Shown here: positions 14,845 to 22,355 of the stretch, piece after piece
Numbering within the stretch: position 1 is the first letter of the stretch
Layout of the letters: each line of letters starts with the position of its first letter
Source: Collinsella sp.
GTDB taxonomy: Bacteria; Actinomycetota; Coriobacteriia; Coriobacteriales; Coriobacteriaceae
Direction: 5' to 3'
Length of the DNA stretch: 37,875 bases
Assembly (NCBI GenBank): GCA_031294825.1
Contig: JAUMPM010000009.1
Span: 1 to 37,875 of the forward strand
The notes under the pieces: model-generated
The model's database searches: none
The model's input: the letters and a program-made list of their open reading frames with translations, nothing else
Told to the model about the DNA's origin: nothing
Program-made: the position numbers and the translations under genes

Positions 14845-16535
14845 TCGTACCCGTTAAGTTTACCTACGCCTCGCGCGACCTGTGGTTCGATCCGCAGGAT
14901 TTGGATATCCTCGAGGCCGATTATGCCATTTGCTCCACCGAGCGCGGAACCGAGATCGGCCTGGTCACGGCCGATCCCTTTGAGGTGCCGCAAGACGAGA
15001 TCGGTCAGCCGCTCAAGCCCGTGCTGCGCGTGGCGAGCGACATCGACCTGCAGCTTGCCGACGACCTGGCCATCCAGGGCGACGAGGCCATGGTCGACTT
15101 CCGCCGCCTGGTCAAGGAGCTCGACCTCGAGATGAAGCCGGTGGGCGTCGAGTACCTGTTTGGCGGCGAGAAGGCCGTGTTCTACTTTGCGGCCGAGGAG
15201 CGCGTCGATTTTCGCCAGCTCGTCAAGGATCTGTCCTCGACGCTGCACATTCGCGTCGACATGCGCCAGATCGGCGTGCGCGACGAGACCCGCCTGGTGG
15301 GCGGCTATGCCCAGTGCGGACAGGAACTCTGCTGCACGCGCTTTGGCGGACAGTTTGAGCCCGTCTCGATTCGCATGGCAAAAGAACAAGACCTGCCGCT
15401 CAATTCCTCCAAGATCAGCGGCGTGTGCGGTCGCCTGATGTGCTGCCTGCGCTACGAGTTCGAGGCCTACAAGGACTTTAAGAGCCGTGCGCCCAAAAAG
15501 AAGACGCTCATCGATACGCCGCTTGGCAAGGCGCGTATCCAGGAGTATGACACGCCGCGTGAGCAGCTGGTGCTGCGCCTGGAGAACGGCAAAGTCTTTA
15601 AGGTCAACCTAGCCGATATGACGTGCTCGGAGGGTTGCAAAAAGAAGGCCGCCGAGCAGGGCTGCAACTGCCGCCCCGACTGCGTGACACGCGACGTGCT
15701 CGAGCGCATCGAGTCGCCCGAGATGCGCCTGGCGCTCATGGAGCTCGATCGCGAGAACGGCGTCGACGTGGGCGATGGCCTGTCGAGTGCCGACCGTCTG
15801 GCCGGCACGTCGATGCCCAAGCGCCGTCGTCGCGATGTCGAATCCGATGCTCGCGCCGGTCAGGGTCAGGGCGAGGGCCGTGGCCGCGGAAAGGGCCGCG
15901 GCAAGGCCGAGGCGCCCGAGGCCGAGGAGGCCGCCGGTGGCCGTCGCCGCCGCAAGCGCGCGGGCTCGGGCGATGCCGGCGAGGCTGCAGCCGCGGGCAA
16001 GAACGCCTCTCGCGAGCGCGAGGTTCAGCAGCCCCAGCAGCAGAATCGCGGCGGTGGCATGAACCCCACACGTCGTCGCCGCCGTCATCTGTCGAGCGAG
16101 GAGCGCGAGGACGCCTTCCGCGCCGCAGCTGCTCGCGAGGCTGGTGCCGCTTCCAAGGGCCCCTCGGCCTCCGATGCGCCTGCCGACAAGGGCGGCAAGT
16201 CACGTGGCGAGGAGGAGCGCGCGCCGCGTCCGCGCCGTCGCCATTCCTCGGGCGCGCAACAGAAGCCCTCAGTGCCCTCCGTGGCCGATCAGGTCTCGGA
16301 TGGCGAGGTCAAGGTCACGCGCCGTCGTCCCGGAGATGGCGGGGGAGCGGCTGCCAAGGCTTCGCGTGGCGCCGCTCGCGACGAGCGCGAGCCGCGCGAG
16401 GATCGCGGTGGCGAGGGCTCGGCCGACCAGGGTCAAAAGCGCCGTCGCCGTCGCCGTTCCCGCAAGCCGCGCCAGGATGGCGGCGAGGGTTCGACCCAAA
16501 ACTCGTCCGCACCGCAACCGCCCGCCGGCGAATAA
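14835..16535 (+). CDS. ricT: PSP1-domain protein RicT (YaaT family), long tail
   Basis: A 566-residue protein. Residues 1-280 are a typical PSP1/YaaT domain with the Cys-rich motifs QCGQELCCTRFGGQFEP and GVCGRLMCCLRYE, and further Cys pairs near SEGCKKKAAEQGCNC. In Bacillus, RicT with RicA (YmcA) and RicF (YlbF) binds Fe-S clusters and modulates RNase Y processing. The usual protein is about 275 residues. Here roughly 250 extra residues are low-complexity, rich in Arg, Lys, Glu, Gly and Ala (RRRRH, GRGRGKGRGK runs), suggesting an RNA-binding disordered tail. No ricA or ricF is nearby. Confidence 0.9.
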   Translation: MPLVVPVKFTYASRDLWFDPQDLDILEADYAICSTERGTEIGLVTADPFEVPQDEIGQPLKPVLRVASDIDLQLADDLAIQGDEAMVDFRRLVKELDLEMKPVGVEYLFGGEKAVFYFAAEERVDFRQLVKDLSSTLHIRVDMRQIGVRDETRLVGGYAQCGQELCCTRFGGQFEPVSIRMAKEQDLPLNSSKISGVCGRLMCCLRYEFEAYKDFKSRAPKKKTLIDTPLGKARIQEYDTPREQLVLRLENGKVFKVNLADMTCSEGCKKKAAEQGCNCRPDCVTRDVLERIESPEMRLALMELDRENGVDVGDGLSSADRLAGTSMPKRRRRDVESDARAGQGQGEGRGRGKGRGKAEAPEAEEAAGGRRRRKRAGSGDAGEAAAAGKNASREREVQQPQQQNRGGGMNPTRRRRRHLSSEEREDAFRAAAAREAGAASKGPSASDAPADKGGKSRGEEERAPRPRRRHSSGAQQKPSVPSVADQVSDGEVKVTRRRPGDGGGAAAKASRGAARDEREPREDRGGEGSADQGQKRRRRRRSRKPRQDGGEGSTQNSSAPQPPAGE

Positions 16536-16580
16536 CGCCCGCGAGCGGATTTAGCTCGCCTTGCCCCGAGCGCATTGGGG

Positions 16581-16586
16581 TATCAT
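16581..16586 (+). promoter_or_regulatory. Probable -10 box of comF
   Basis: TATCAT in GGGGTATCATAGC is the same string as the tmk promoter -10. Transcription would start near 16593, just ahead of the hairpin at 16599-16634. A matching -35 is not clear. Confidence 0.45.
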
Positions 16587-16598
16587 AGCGCTGAATCA

Positions 16599-16634
16599 AC
16601 AACCCTCCCTGCGACCGAGCGTAGGGAGGGTTGT
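16599..16634 (+). promoter_or_regulatory. Hairpin covering the comF ribosome binding site
   Basis: ACAACCCTCCCT (16599-16610) and AGGGAGGGTTGT (16623-16634) are perfect 12-bp inverted repeats with a 12-nt loop. The right arm contains GGGAGGG, the only good Shine-Dalgarno for the TTG start at 16638. Folding would therefore block translation; alternatively it is a weak terminator. Confidence 0.6.
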
Positions 16635-16637
16635 GTC

Positions 16638-17444
16638 TTGAAGAGCCATCTGAACATATTGAGCTGTCTGCAGGGTGCCGGTGCCCTACCGTTTGCGGAC
16701 GAATTGCTACCGTTTGCCGAGCGGGTGGCACGCGAGGCGCTCGAGGCATTGTCGCCAACACGATGTGCCGGCTGCGAGCGCGCCGGTGCGCTTATTTGCC
16801 AAGACTGCCTGGCCGCGCTCACGCTCATCGACCCACGTCATAGCTGTACCCGATGCGGCGCCCCGTTTGGGGATTTGCTGTGCACTGAGTGTTTGGTCGA
16901 GGGCACGTCCTCGGCAATGGCGGAGGCGCTCGACCGCTGCCTGGCGTGCGCCGTCTATGCGCATCCGCTGCCGCGCATCATTAAAGCGTACAAGGACGCG
17001 GGCGAGCGACGTCTGGCTCCGTATCTGGCGGAGCTGCTCTACGACACCGCCCTGCATGCCCAGGTCGTAGCGCCCGATCGCTACGGAGGTGTGCTGTCCG
17101 GTGCGGATGCGGTGGTGTTTGTGCCTGCGACGGCGGCAGCGTTTCGGCGGCGTGGTTTTGATCATATGGAGGCCATCGCGCGCCCATTTTGCGAGCTGTC
17201 GGGTGTTCCCTTGCTCGATGCTCTCGTCAAGTACGGGCATGGCGACCAGCGCGAACTCGGTCGTGAGGAGCGCCGCGAGCGTGCCCGAGGTATGTACGAG
17301 ACGGTTGAGGATGTGCACGGCCGCCGCCTGCTGCTTATCGACGACGTTATCACCACGGGTGCGACGATGGCAGCGGCTTCGGCGGAACTCAAGCGCGCCG
17401 GTGCCGCGGCCGTTGATGGCCTCGCTATCGCACGCGTTTGGTAG
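16638..17444 (+). CDS. comF: ComF family protein (phosphoribosyltransferase fold)
   Basis: A 268-residue ComF-type protein associated with DNA uptake in competent bacteria. It has an N-terminal zinc-binding Cys set (CAGC, CQDC, CTRC, CTEC), the central FVPATAAAFRRRGFDHME segment and the C-terminal PRPP-loop motif LLIDDVITTGAT with Asp235 and Asp236. Translation most likely starts at TTG 16638, 7 bases after GGGAGGG; in-frame codons further upstream lack a site. The ribosome binding site sits in a perfect hairpin. No other competence genes are in the window. Confidence 0.88.
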   Translation: MKSHLNILSCLQGAGALPFADELLPFAERVAREALEALSPTRCAGCERAGALICQDCLAALTLIDPRHSCTRCGAPFGDLLCTECLVEGTSSAMAEALDRCLACAVYAHPLPRIIKAYKDAGERRLAPYLAELLYDTALHAQVVAPDRYGGVLSGADAVVFVPATAAAFRRRGFDHMEAIARPFCELSGVPLLDALVKYGHGDQRELGREERRERARGMYETVEDVHGRRLLLIDDVITTGATMAAASAELKRAGAAAVDGLAIARVW

Positions 17445-17454
17445 GGGTGGTTTT

Positions 17455-18564
17455 GTGGCAGTGAAGATGGCGCGACGCATCGAGCCGACAAGCGAGCAAC
17501 TGGCGGCCTCCGTAATCCTGGCCGGCGCCTCGGCGCTGCGCATGATGCGCGCCGAGCGCCGACAAATGGGTTACATCAGCTGGAGGGACCTCGATCCCGA
17601 TGAAGAGCGCCGTGTGCTGCGCACGTCGTCGCCCTCGACCGAGGACATCTATCTTCCCGATTTGGTGCGGATTGGGGCCGCAAGCGGCGAGGTGCAAGAG
17701 GATTTGTGCTTGTTGGTAGGGTCTGCAGCGCAGCGCCGCCGTATTCTTGGCGTGAGCTGGTCCGTATGCTCCGAGTTGCCCGCCGGCTCGATTCTAGAGG
17801 TGGAACCGGGGGTGTACAGTCTATCTCCCGAGGCCCTTTGTGTTGTCGTCGCCCGCGAGGTCGGCTGTATCCAGGCATTTGCCCTGGCCCAGGAGCTGTG
17901 CTCTAAGATTTCGCTGAGTGACCGCGGGAAGTATCTGCCTCCCTACACCTCGCCCGTTACGAATAAGCTTGCAAAGGACAAGGACCAGCCAGCAGACGTG
18001 GGCTACTTTGAGGTTGAGCCGGTGCTGACGCCCGATCGTCTGGCAGATTACCTCGCGGTATGCAAGGGGAATGCGGCCAAAAAACTGCAGCGTCTGTGTC
18101 CCTACTTGTCAGAAAACTTGCGCTCGCCCATGGAGTGCATCATGCTCGCTCTGTTTTCGCTTCCGTTTTCCTATGGCGGATTTGCCTGCGGTCCCTTTAA
18201 GACCGACTACAAGATTGAGTTCGATGACCGCGCGCAGGCAATCTCGGGGATGCCGCATGCAGTTTGCGATGCGTATCAGGAAGCAGCCCGGTTTGACCTG
18301 GAATACAACGGTGAGCTGGGTCATTCCTCCCGGAGGGGACGTATCCATGATGAAAAGCGCAACACGGGCTTGATTACTATGGGAATCGAGGTCGCGACGG
18401 TCAACAACGAAATGCTCTGTGACATGGAAGCGATGGAAGCACTCGCATGGCGCATCCACCAGCGCATGAGTAAGCGATATCGCAACCGTGTTGACGCTCG
18501 CAGAAAGAAACAAGAGGCGCTATTTAACACGCTGCGGGCGTGTTTTGGGCTTAAACCCGCCTAA
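17455..18564 (+). CDS. Hypothetical protein with nuclease-like C terminus
   Basis: A 369-residue protein I do not recognise by name. Its C terminus shows DLEYNG (Glu283), His290, Asp299 and Arg302 in HDEKRN, then LITMGIEVATV. This spacing resembles the E-x-DG-xx-H...D-xx-R...L...G-x-x-V pattern of the DUF559/Vsr-like PD-(D/E)XK nuclease fold, often found C-terminal to AbiEi-type regulators. The catalytic Lys position reads Asn, so activity is uncertain. The N-terminal 200 residues have no clear motif. GTG 17455 follows AGGGGTGG; GTG 17461 and ATG 17467 are alternatives. It starts 10 bp after comF and is likely co-transcribed. Confidence 0.65.
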   Translation: MAVKMARRIEPTSEQLAASVILAGASALRMMRAERRQMGYISWRDLDPDEERRVLRTSSPSTEDIYLPDLVRIGAASGEVQEDLCLLVGSAAQRRRILGVSWSVCSELPAGSILEVEPGVYSLSPEALCVVVAREVGCIQAFALAQELCSKISLSDRGKYLPPYTSPVTNKLAKDKDQPADVGYFEVEPVLTPDRLADYLAVCKGNAAKKLQRLCPYLSENLRSPMECIMLALFSLPFSYGGFACGPFKTDYKIEFDDRAQAISGMPHAVCDAYQEAARFDLEYNGELGHSSRRGRIHDEKRNTGLITMGIEVATVNNEMLCDMEAMEALAWRIHQRMSKRYRNRVDARRKKQEALFNTLRACFGLKPA

Positions 18565-18598
18565 CAATGCTCTGAAACAGGGGGTTGGATATATGCTC

Positions 18599-18645
18599 TG
18601 GCCAAAATATAGCAAATATGAGTACTGCTACAAATTCAGTAACAG
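18599..18645 (-). repeat. 48-bp AT-rich dispersed repeat, inverted copy
   Basis: It reads TGGCCAAAATATAGCAAATA then GAGTACTGCTAC, which is the reverse complement of the element at 18769-18816 with several mismatches. The two form an inverted pair about 123 bp apart. Confidence 0.65.
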
Positions 18646-18768
18646 CAAAATCAGGGATTTTGGGACTGGAAGATGGCGTAAATTAGAAAGTTATTAAACA
18701 AATGTGGAATATCCTGGCATCAATCTGACGTTATAGAGCGTGAAAACAGCTTGCAGAGCCAAAAACTC

Positions 18769-18816
18769 CTGCTACTAAATTGGTAACGGTACTCATATTT
18801 GCTATTTTTTGGCCAC
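18769..18816 (+). repeat. 48-bp AT-rich dispersed repeat, copy 3
   Basis: It begins CTGCTACTAAAT, contains GTACTCATATTTGC and ends TTTTTTGGCCAC. It differs from 4225-4272 at five positions. Confidence 0.7.
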
Positions 18817-18936
18817 GGCGCCCTAAGACGGGTGTGTTGAGGCTTTCCATAGGGGAGTGACGGGCTCAATCAGAGCGTGTGCGGTCCGTCCTGACCTGCG
18901 AAATCTGTACTCGCGATGCGAATGACGCCCCTAACC

Positions 18937-18965
18937 TTAAACTTTAGCTTGAACTTAGCTATAAT
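18937..18965 (+). promoter_or_regulatory. Promoter upstream of the lipoprotein leader
   Basis: TTAAAC (18937-18942), a 17-bp spacer and a perfect TATAAT (18960-18965) give one of the best sigma-70-type promoters in the window. Confidence 0.65.
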
Positions 18966-18971
18966 GCGCTA

Positions 18972-19296
18972 CGTTCCTACCAGGCTGTGGTTGCGGACGG
19001 ACGAAATGCCCGTTCTAGTCCAAGACAGACGCGGTCAAAGGGATCCACGTAAGCGACCGCGTGCGCGCGGCGCGATCATGGCGCGTCCTAGATGTAAGCC
19101 GCACCGTCCGTTCTACTTTCTTTGGGGCAATACCGCCTCGCGGGCGAGCGGGCCAGTCGTGAAGGTGGCTGCGGCCTCCCGAGCAAACACCCCGGTGCGC
19201 AAGTGTGGGGTCAAATACCAGGTCAGCTGGTGGGAACAACCTGATATTTCGCGCAACGCACGGATCGTATACGACACAGAAGGCAGGGTAGTGGAC
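18972..19296 (+). ncRNA. Long, possibly structured leader RNA of unknown class
   Basis: About 325 nt separate the promoter from the lipoprotein start. The ends can pair in nested helices: CTACC 18977-18981 with GGTAG 19287-19291, CTGTG 18985-18989 with CACAG 19275-19279, and GTTGCG 18990-18995 with CGCAAC 19252-19257. CGGACGG 18994-19000 can pair with CCGTCCG 19104-19110, and local stems occur (ACCAG/CTGGT near 19220). The outer helix reaches the translation start. It matches no riboswitch I know. The frame is open throughout, but a membrane lipoprotein would not carry such an N-terminal extension. Confidence 0.35.
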
Positions 19297-20322
19297 ATGG
19301 TGAGGGGCAGCTTGATGCACGCGGCTTGGTTAGGTGCTGGGGCCGCAGCGGTCATCGCCGTTTTGGGCCTGAGCGGATGCGCGTTCAACCCGCTGTCTAC
19401 GTTCACGACTCCCACGATCGACCAGATCGAGTACGAGACCGTCACGCCGGCGGTGTCGGACGATGCCCTGGTCACTCCCGGAACCCTGACGGTCGCCCTC
19501 GATACTTCCGATGCGCCGCAGGCCATGCAGGGCGCCGACGGCGAGCTCACGGGATATGCGGTCGACGCCGCCCGCGCCCTCGCAAGCCGCATGGGCCTTA
19601 AGGTCGCCTTTGTCGATGCGTCCTCGGCAGGTTCCGCGCTCGGCGACAAAAAGGCCGATATCTTTATCGGCGAGATCAACTCCACGGACGGGGACGTTAG
19701 CTCGCTCGGCACCTGCCTGTACGATGCCGCTTCCGTGTTCGGTAAAACCAGCGATGGTGGGTCGCTAAGCGTTTCCACCGATACCCTTAACACGTCTACT
19801 CTGGGTATTCAGATGTCCTCGGCCTCGCAGGAGGCGCTTGCCAAGCAGAGCATTACCGCCAACCAAAAGACCTACTCCAACATCAACGAGTGCTTTGAGG
19901 CGCTCGAGTCCGGCGAGGTCGACTATGTGATCTGCGACTCCACGGCCGGCGGCTACCTTGCACGCCTGATGAGCGAGGTCTCCTATGTCGGTGCGCTCGA
20001 GGCGCCCTCGACGCTTGGTGTTGCGGGCCTCTCGTCCAATGACGAACTGTGCCGTGCCGTGAGCGATGCCCTCGACGACATCACGGTCGACGGTACACTC
20101 GAGGCAGTCCACTGCGTCTGGTATGGCAGGATGCCCTACGACCTCACCACTAAGACGGTTTCGGGCGCTAACGTGCAGCCGGGCGACTCTGAGTCCAGTG
20201 AGACCACGTCCTCCGGCAGCGAGTCCTCCGATTCCAACAATGAGACTGCATCCTCCGAGGACAACTCGTCCAGCCAGGAAGGCGCCATCACCGACGACGA
20301 CATTAACAAACTCAATAGCTAG
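19297..20322 (+). CDS. Solute-binding lipoprotein, amino-acid ABC transporter type
   Basis: A 341-residue exported lipoprotein. The N terminus has Arg3, a hydrophobic helix and the lipobox LSGC with Cys28. The mature part resembles periplasmic solute-binding proteins family 3 (GTLTVALDTSDAPQAM, YAVDAARALASRMGLKVAFVDA, then SGEVDYVICDS), suggesting an amino acid or similar small ligand. The C terminus is a Ser/Glu/Asn-rich low-complexity tail. No permease or ATPase gene is adjacent, so it may be a sensor or orphan receptor. ATG 19297 follows AGGCAGGG; GTG 19291 or ATG 19315 (after GAGGGG) are possible. Confidence 0.8.
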   Translation: MVRGSLMHAAWLGAGAAAVIAVLGLSGCAFNPLSTFTTPTIDQIEYETVTPAVSDDALVTPGTLTVALDTSDAPQAMQGADGELTGYAVDAARALASRMGLKVAFVDASSAGSALGDKKADIFIGEINSTDGDVSSLGTCLYDAASVFGKTSDGGSLSVSTDTLNTSTLGIQMSSASQEALAKQSITANQKTYSNINECFEALESGEVDYVICDSTAGGYLARLMSEVSYVGALEAPSTLGVAGLSSNDELCRAVSDALDDITVDGTLEAVHCVWYGRMPYDLTTKTVSGANVQPGDSESSETTSSGSESSDSNNETASSEDNSSSQEGAITDDDINKLNS

Positions 20323-20639
20323 TTATTGCTAGGGGTGGTGTCTCCTATACGTTGGAAAGGACACCTCTTCACGGTTTCAACACGCACTGCCGGGCTTCCC
20401 CGATGGGGGAGCCCGGCTTTTTCATCCCAATAAAACCAGCAGGTCAAAGCCAATTTTCGGGACCAAATACAAAGCGGCCGGCCCCCTCTTATAGCGCACT
20501 TTGCCACAGAAAAGTGCGAGACTTCGGTATGCGGTATCAAGCAATCGTTATTCGGGTCTTTAGGAATCCGCGTGATTAAATGCACGGCAATGGGTACATA
20601 GCCAGTACAGTAAGTCCCCGAGGCAGATTGGAGCCACGT
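20323..20639. other. Gene-free spacer before hpf
   Basis: It contains a GGTGTC/GACACC hairpin (20336-20365), the lipoprotein terminator (20389-20422) and a GCACTTT/AAAGTGC hairpin (20497-20518). TACAGT at 20606-20611 is a possible -10 of hpf. No further gene is seen. Confidence 0.4.
20389..20422 (+). terminator. Terminator of the lipoprotein gene
   Basis: GCCGGGCTTCCCC pairs with GGGGGAGCCCGGC across a 3-nt loop, followed by TTTTT. Confidence 0.9.
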
Positions 20640-21224
20640 ATGGATATCAAGGTTTCTGGACGCAAGACGACGGTAACCGATGCTCTGCGTGCGCATGTGG
20701 ATGAGAAGATCGGCGAGGCGCTCAAGGTTTTCGATATCGAGCCCATGACGGTCGACGTTGTACTTCGCTATGAGAAGAACCCCTCGAACCCCAACCCGGC
20801 AATCGTCGAGGTTACGGTTCGTGCCCGCGGTTCGGTGATTCGCGTTGCCGAGCACGGTGCGGATATGTACGCCGCCATCGACCTCTCCGCCGATAAGGTC
20901 ACCCGCCAGCTGCGCAAGTTCAAGACCAAGGTCGTGGACAACCGCCAGGGCGGTGCCAGCGCAGCGGATGTCGCGCCGGTCGAGCGCGTCGAGGATCTGG
21001 CCGACCTGCTGCTGCCCGAGGAGGAGGACGACCTGCTCGTCCGCGAGAAGGTCATCGATGTCACCCCGATGACTGAGGAGCAGGCGCTGGTGCAGACCGA
21101 TCTGCTGGGCCACGACTTCTACGTGTTCGAGAACGCGACGACTGGCCTCATCAATGTGGTGTATCACCGTAAGAATGGTGGATATGGCATCATCAAGCCC
21201 CGTATCGAAACACTTGACGAGTAA
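20640..21224 (+). CDS. hpf: Ribosome hibernation promoting factor, long form
   Basis: A 194-residue long-form HPF, which dimerises 70S ribosomes into inactive 100S particles in stationary phase. The N-terminal S30AE domain covers roughly residues 1-100 (MDIKVSGRKTTVTDALRAHV onward). An acidic linker follows, then the C-terminal dimerisation domain with MTEEQALVQTDLLGHDFYVF and NVVYHRKNGGYGIIKP. The ATG at 20640 follows TTGGAG; a 20-residue in-frame extension lacks a site. It is a single-gene unit with a terminator. Confidence 0.95.
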   Translation: MDIKVSGRKTTVTDALRAHVDEKIGEALKVFDIEPMTVDVVLRYEKNPSNPNPAIVEVTVRARGSVIRVAEHGADMYAAIDLSADKVTRQLRKFKTKVVDNRQGGASAADVAPVERVEDLADLLLPEEEDDLLVREKVIDVTPMTEEQALVQTDLLGHDFYVFENATTGLINVVYHRKNGGYGIIKPRIETLDE

Positions 21225-21253
21225 AATACGTTAACTTGCATGAGTTAACGGTT

Positions 21254-21285
21254 GGCGGCCATCCCATGCGGATGGCCGCCTTTTT
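21254..21285 (+). terminator. Terminator of hpf
   Basis: GGCGGCCATCC (21254-21264) and GGATGGCCGCC (21270-21280) form an 11-bp stem followed by TTTTT. Confidence 0.92.
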
Positions 21286-21303
21286 ACGTAAGGAGTCGCT
21301 TTG

Positions 21304-22257
21304 ATGGACAAGGCTGCATCTACCGGCCATTCGGACCGTTGCCGCATCGTCGTCGATACCTGCTGCGACTTTAGCCCCGAGGTCGCCGCGAACCTCGATG
21401 TCGATATCTTGGGCTTCCCCTTCATTATCGATGGCGAGGAGCGCACGGATGACATCTGGTCGAGCATCACACCCAAGGAGTTCTACGACCGCATGCGCGC
21501 CGGCGCTCGCGTGTCTACCTCCGCCGTGTCGCTCGGTCGCTATATCGAGTTCTTTACCGAGTGCGCCAAAGAGGGCACGCCCACGGTCTACCTGTGCTTT
21601 ACCTCGGCGCTGTCGTCGAGCTACAACTCCGCGTGCCAGGCGGCGGATGCCGTGCGCGCCGAGTATCCCAACTTTGAGCTCTACGTGGTCGACAACGCTC
21701 TGCCCTGCGCGACCGGCGCGCTCTTGGCGCTCGAGGCCGTACGCCAGCGTTCGGCGGGACTGACCGCCAAGCAGCTGGTCGATTGGGCAAACGAGGCCAA
21801 GACCTACGTACACGGCTACTTTACGCTCGAGAGCTTCGACGCGCTGGCTGCCGGCGGCCGCATTCCGCCCGCGGCGGCACAGCTCACGGCAAAGCTCGAC
21901 GTCAAACCCGAGCTGTCCTACGACCTGGCCGGCTCGCTGTCGCTGATCGGCGTCAACCGCGGCCGCAAGAAGGCGCTCAAGTCCATCCTCAAGTCGTTCC
22001 GCGAGAACTACGTGCCCGATCGCACCATGCCCATCGCCATTATGACGGCCGATGCCGAGAAGGACGGTGATTGGCTCGAGGCCGCCATCCGCAAGGAGGA
22101 AGGCTGCGCCGACGTCACGATCATTCGCAGCTCCGTGGGTCCCACCATTGGCTCGCACGTGGGCCCCGGCATGGTGGCCTGCGCGTTTTGGGGTAAGAAC
22201 CGCGCCGACAAGGCGTCGCTTTCCGACCGCATCGCCCGTCGCGTGCGCGGTCAGTAG
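21304..22257 (+). CDS. DegV family fatty-acid-binding protein
   Basis: A 317-residue DegV/FakB-like protein. Family members bind one long-chain fatty acid and can present it to the FakA kinase. The N-terminal domain has IVVDTCCDFSPE, the fatty-acid contact motif RVSTSAVS and FTSALSSSYNSA. The C-terminal domain has GGRIPPAAAQLTAKLDVKP and the SSVGPTIGSHVGPG motif near the end. ATG 21304 follows AAGGAG with 8-base spacing; the TTG directly before it is less likely. No fakA is in the window. Confidence 0.92.
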   Translation: MDKAASTGHSDRCRIVVDTCCDFSPEVAANLDVDILGFPFIIDGEERTDDIWSSITPKEFYDRMRAGARVSTSAVSLGRYIEFFTECAKEGTPTVYLCFTSALSSSYNSACQAADAVRAEYPNFELYVVDNALPCATGALLALEAVRQRSAGLTAKQLVDWANEAKTYVHGYFTLESFDALAAGGRIPPAAAQLTAKLDVKPELSYDLAGSLSLIGVNRGRKKALKSILKSFRENYVPDRTMPIAIMTADAEKDGDWLEAAIRKEEGCADVTIIRSSVGPTIGSHVGPGMVACAFWGKNRADKASLSDRIARRVRGQ

Positions 22258-22355
22258 GCAAGTAACGCGGCCGTAATCGATCCCAGCTCACTGCCCAAAC
22301 GCTGGCACCGAGTGTTTAACCTGGTAACAACACCCAACCCAAAAGGAAAGGTTTC

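Larger units (their letters stand above)
18565..18936. other. AT-rich gene-free region carrying a repeat pair
   Basis: Base composition drops sharply compared with the flanking genes. Apart from the two inverted copies of the 48-bp repeat (18599-18645 and 18769-18816) I see no gene, and no terminator for the upstream gene is obvious. Confidence 0.5.

Noticed and set aside
14835..16535. Frameshifted or fused second gene in the ricT tail
   Set aside because: The frame is continuous and low-complexity, with no second domain and no internal ribosome binding site.
19080..19290. RNase P, tmRNA, 6S or SRP RNA in the lipoprotein leader
   Set aside because: I looked for signature sequences such as GAGGAAAGTCC, the tmRNA tRNA-like ends and GGAAGGAGCAGC. 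None is present; an ACAGAA match alone is not enough.
18916..19296. 127-codon N-terminal extension of the solute-binding lipoprotein
   Set aside because: It would place the signal peptide and lipobox internally, and it overlaps the TATAAT promoter. The open frame is treated as chance in a non-coding leader.
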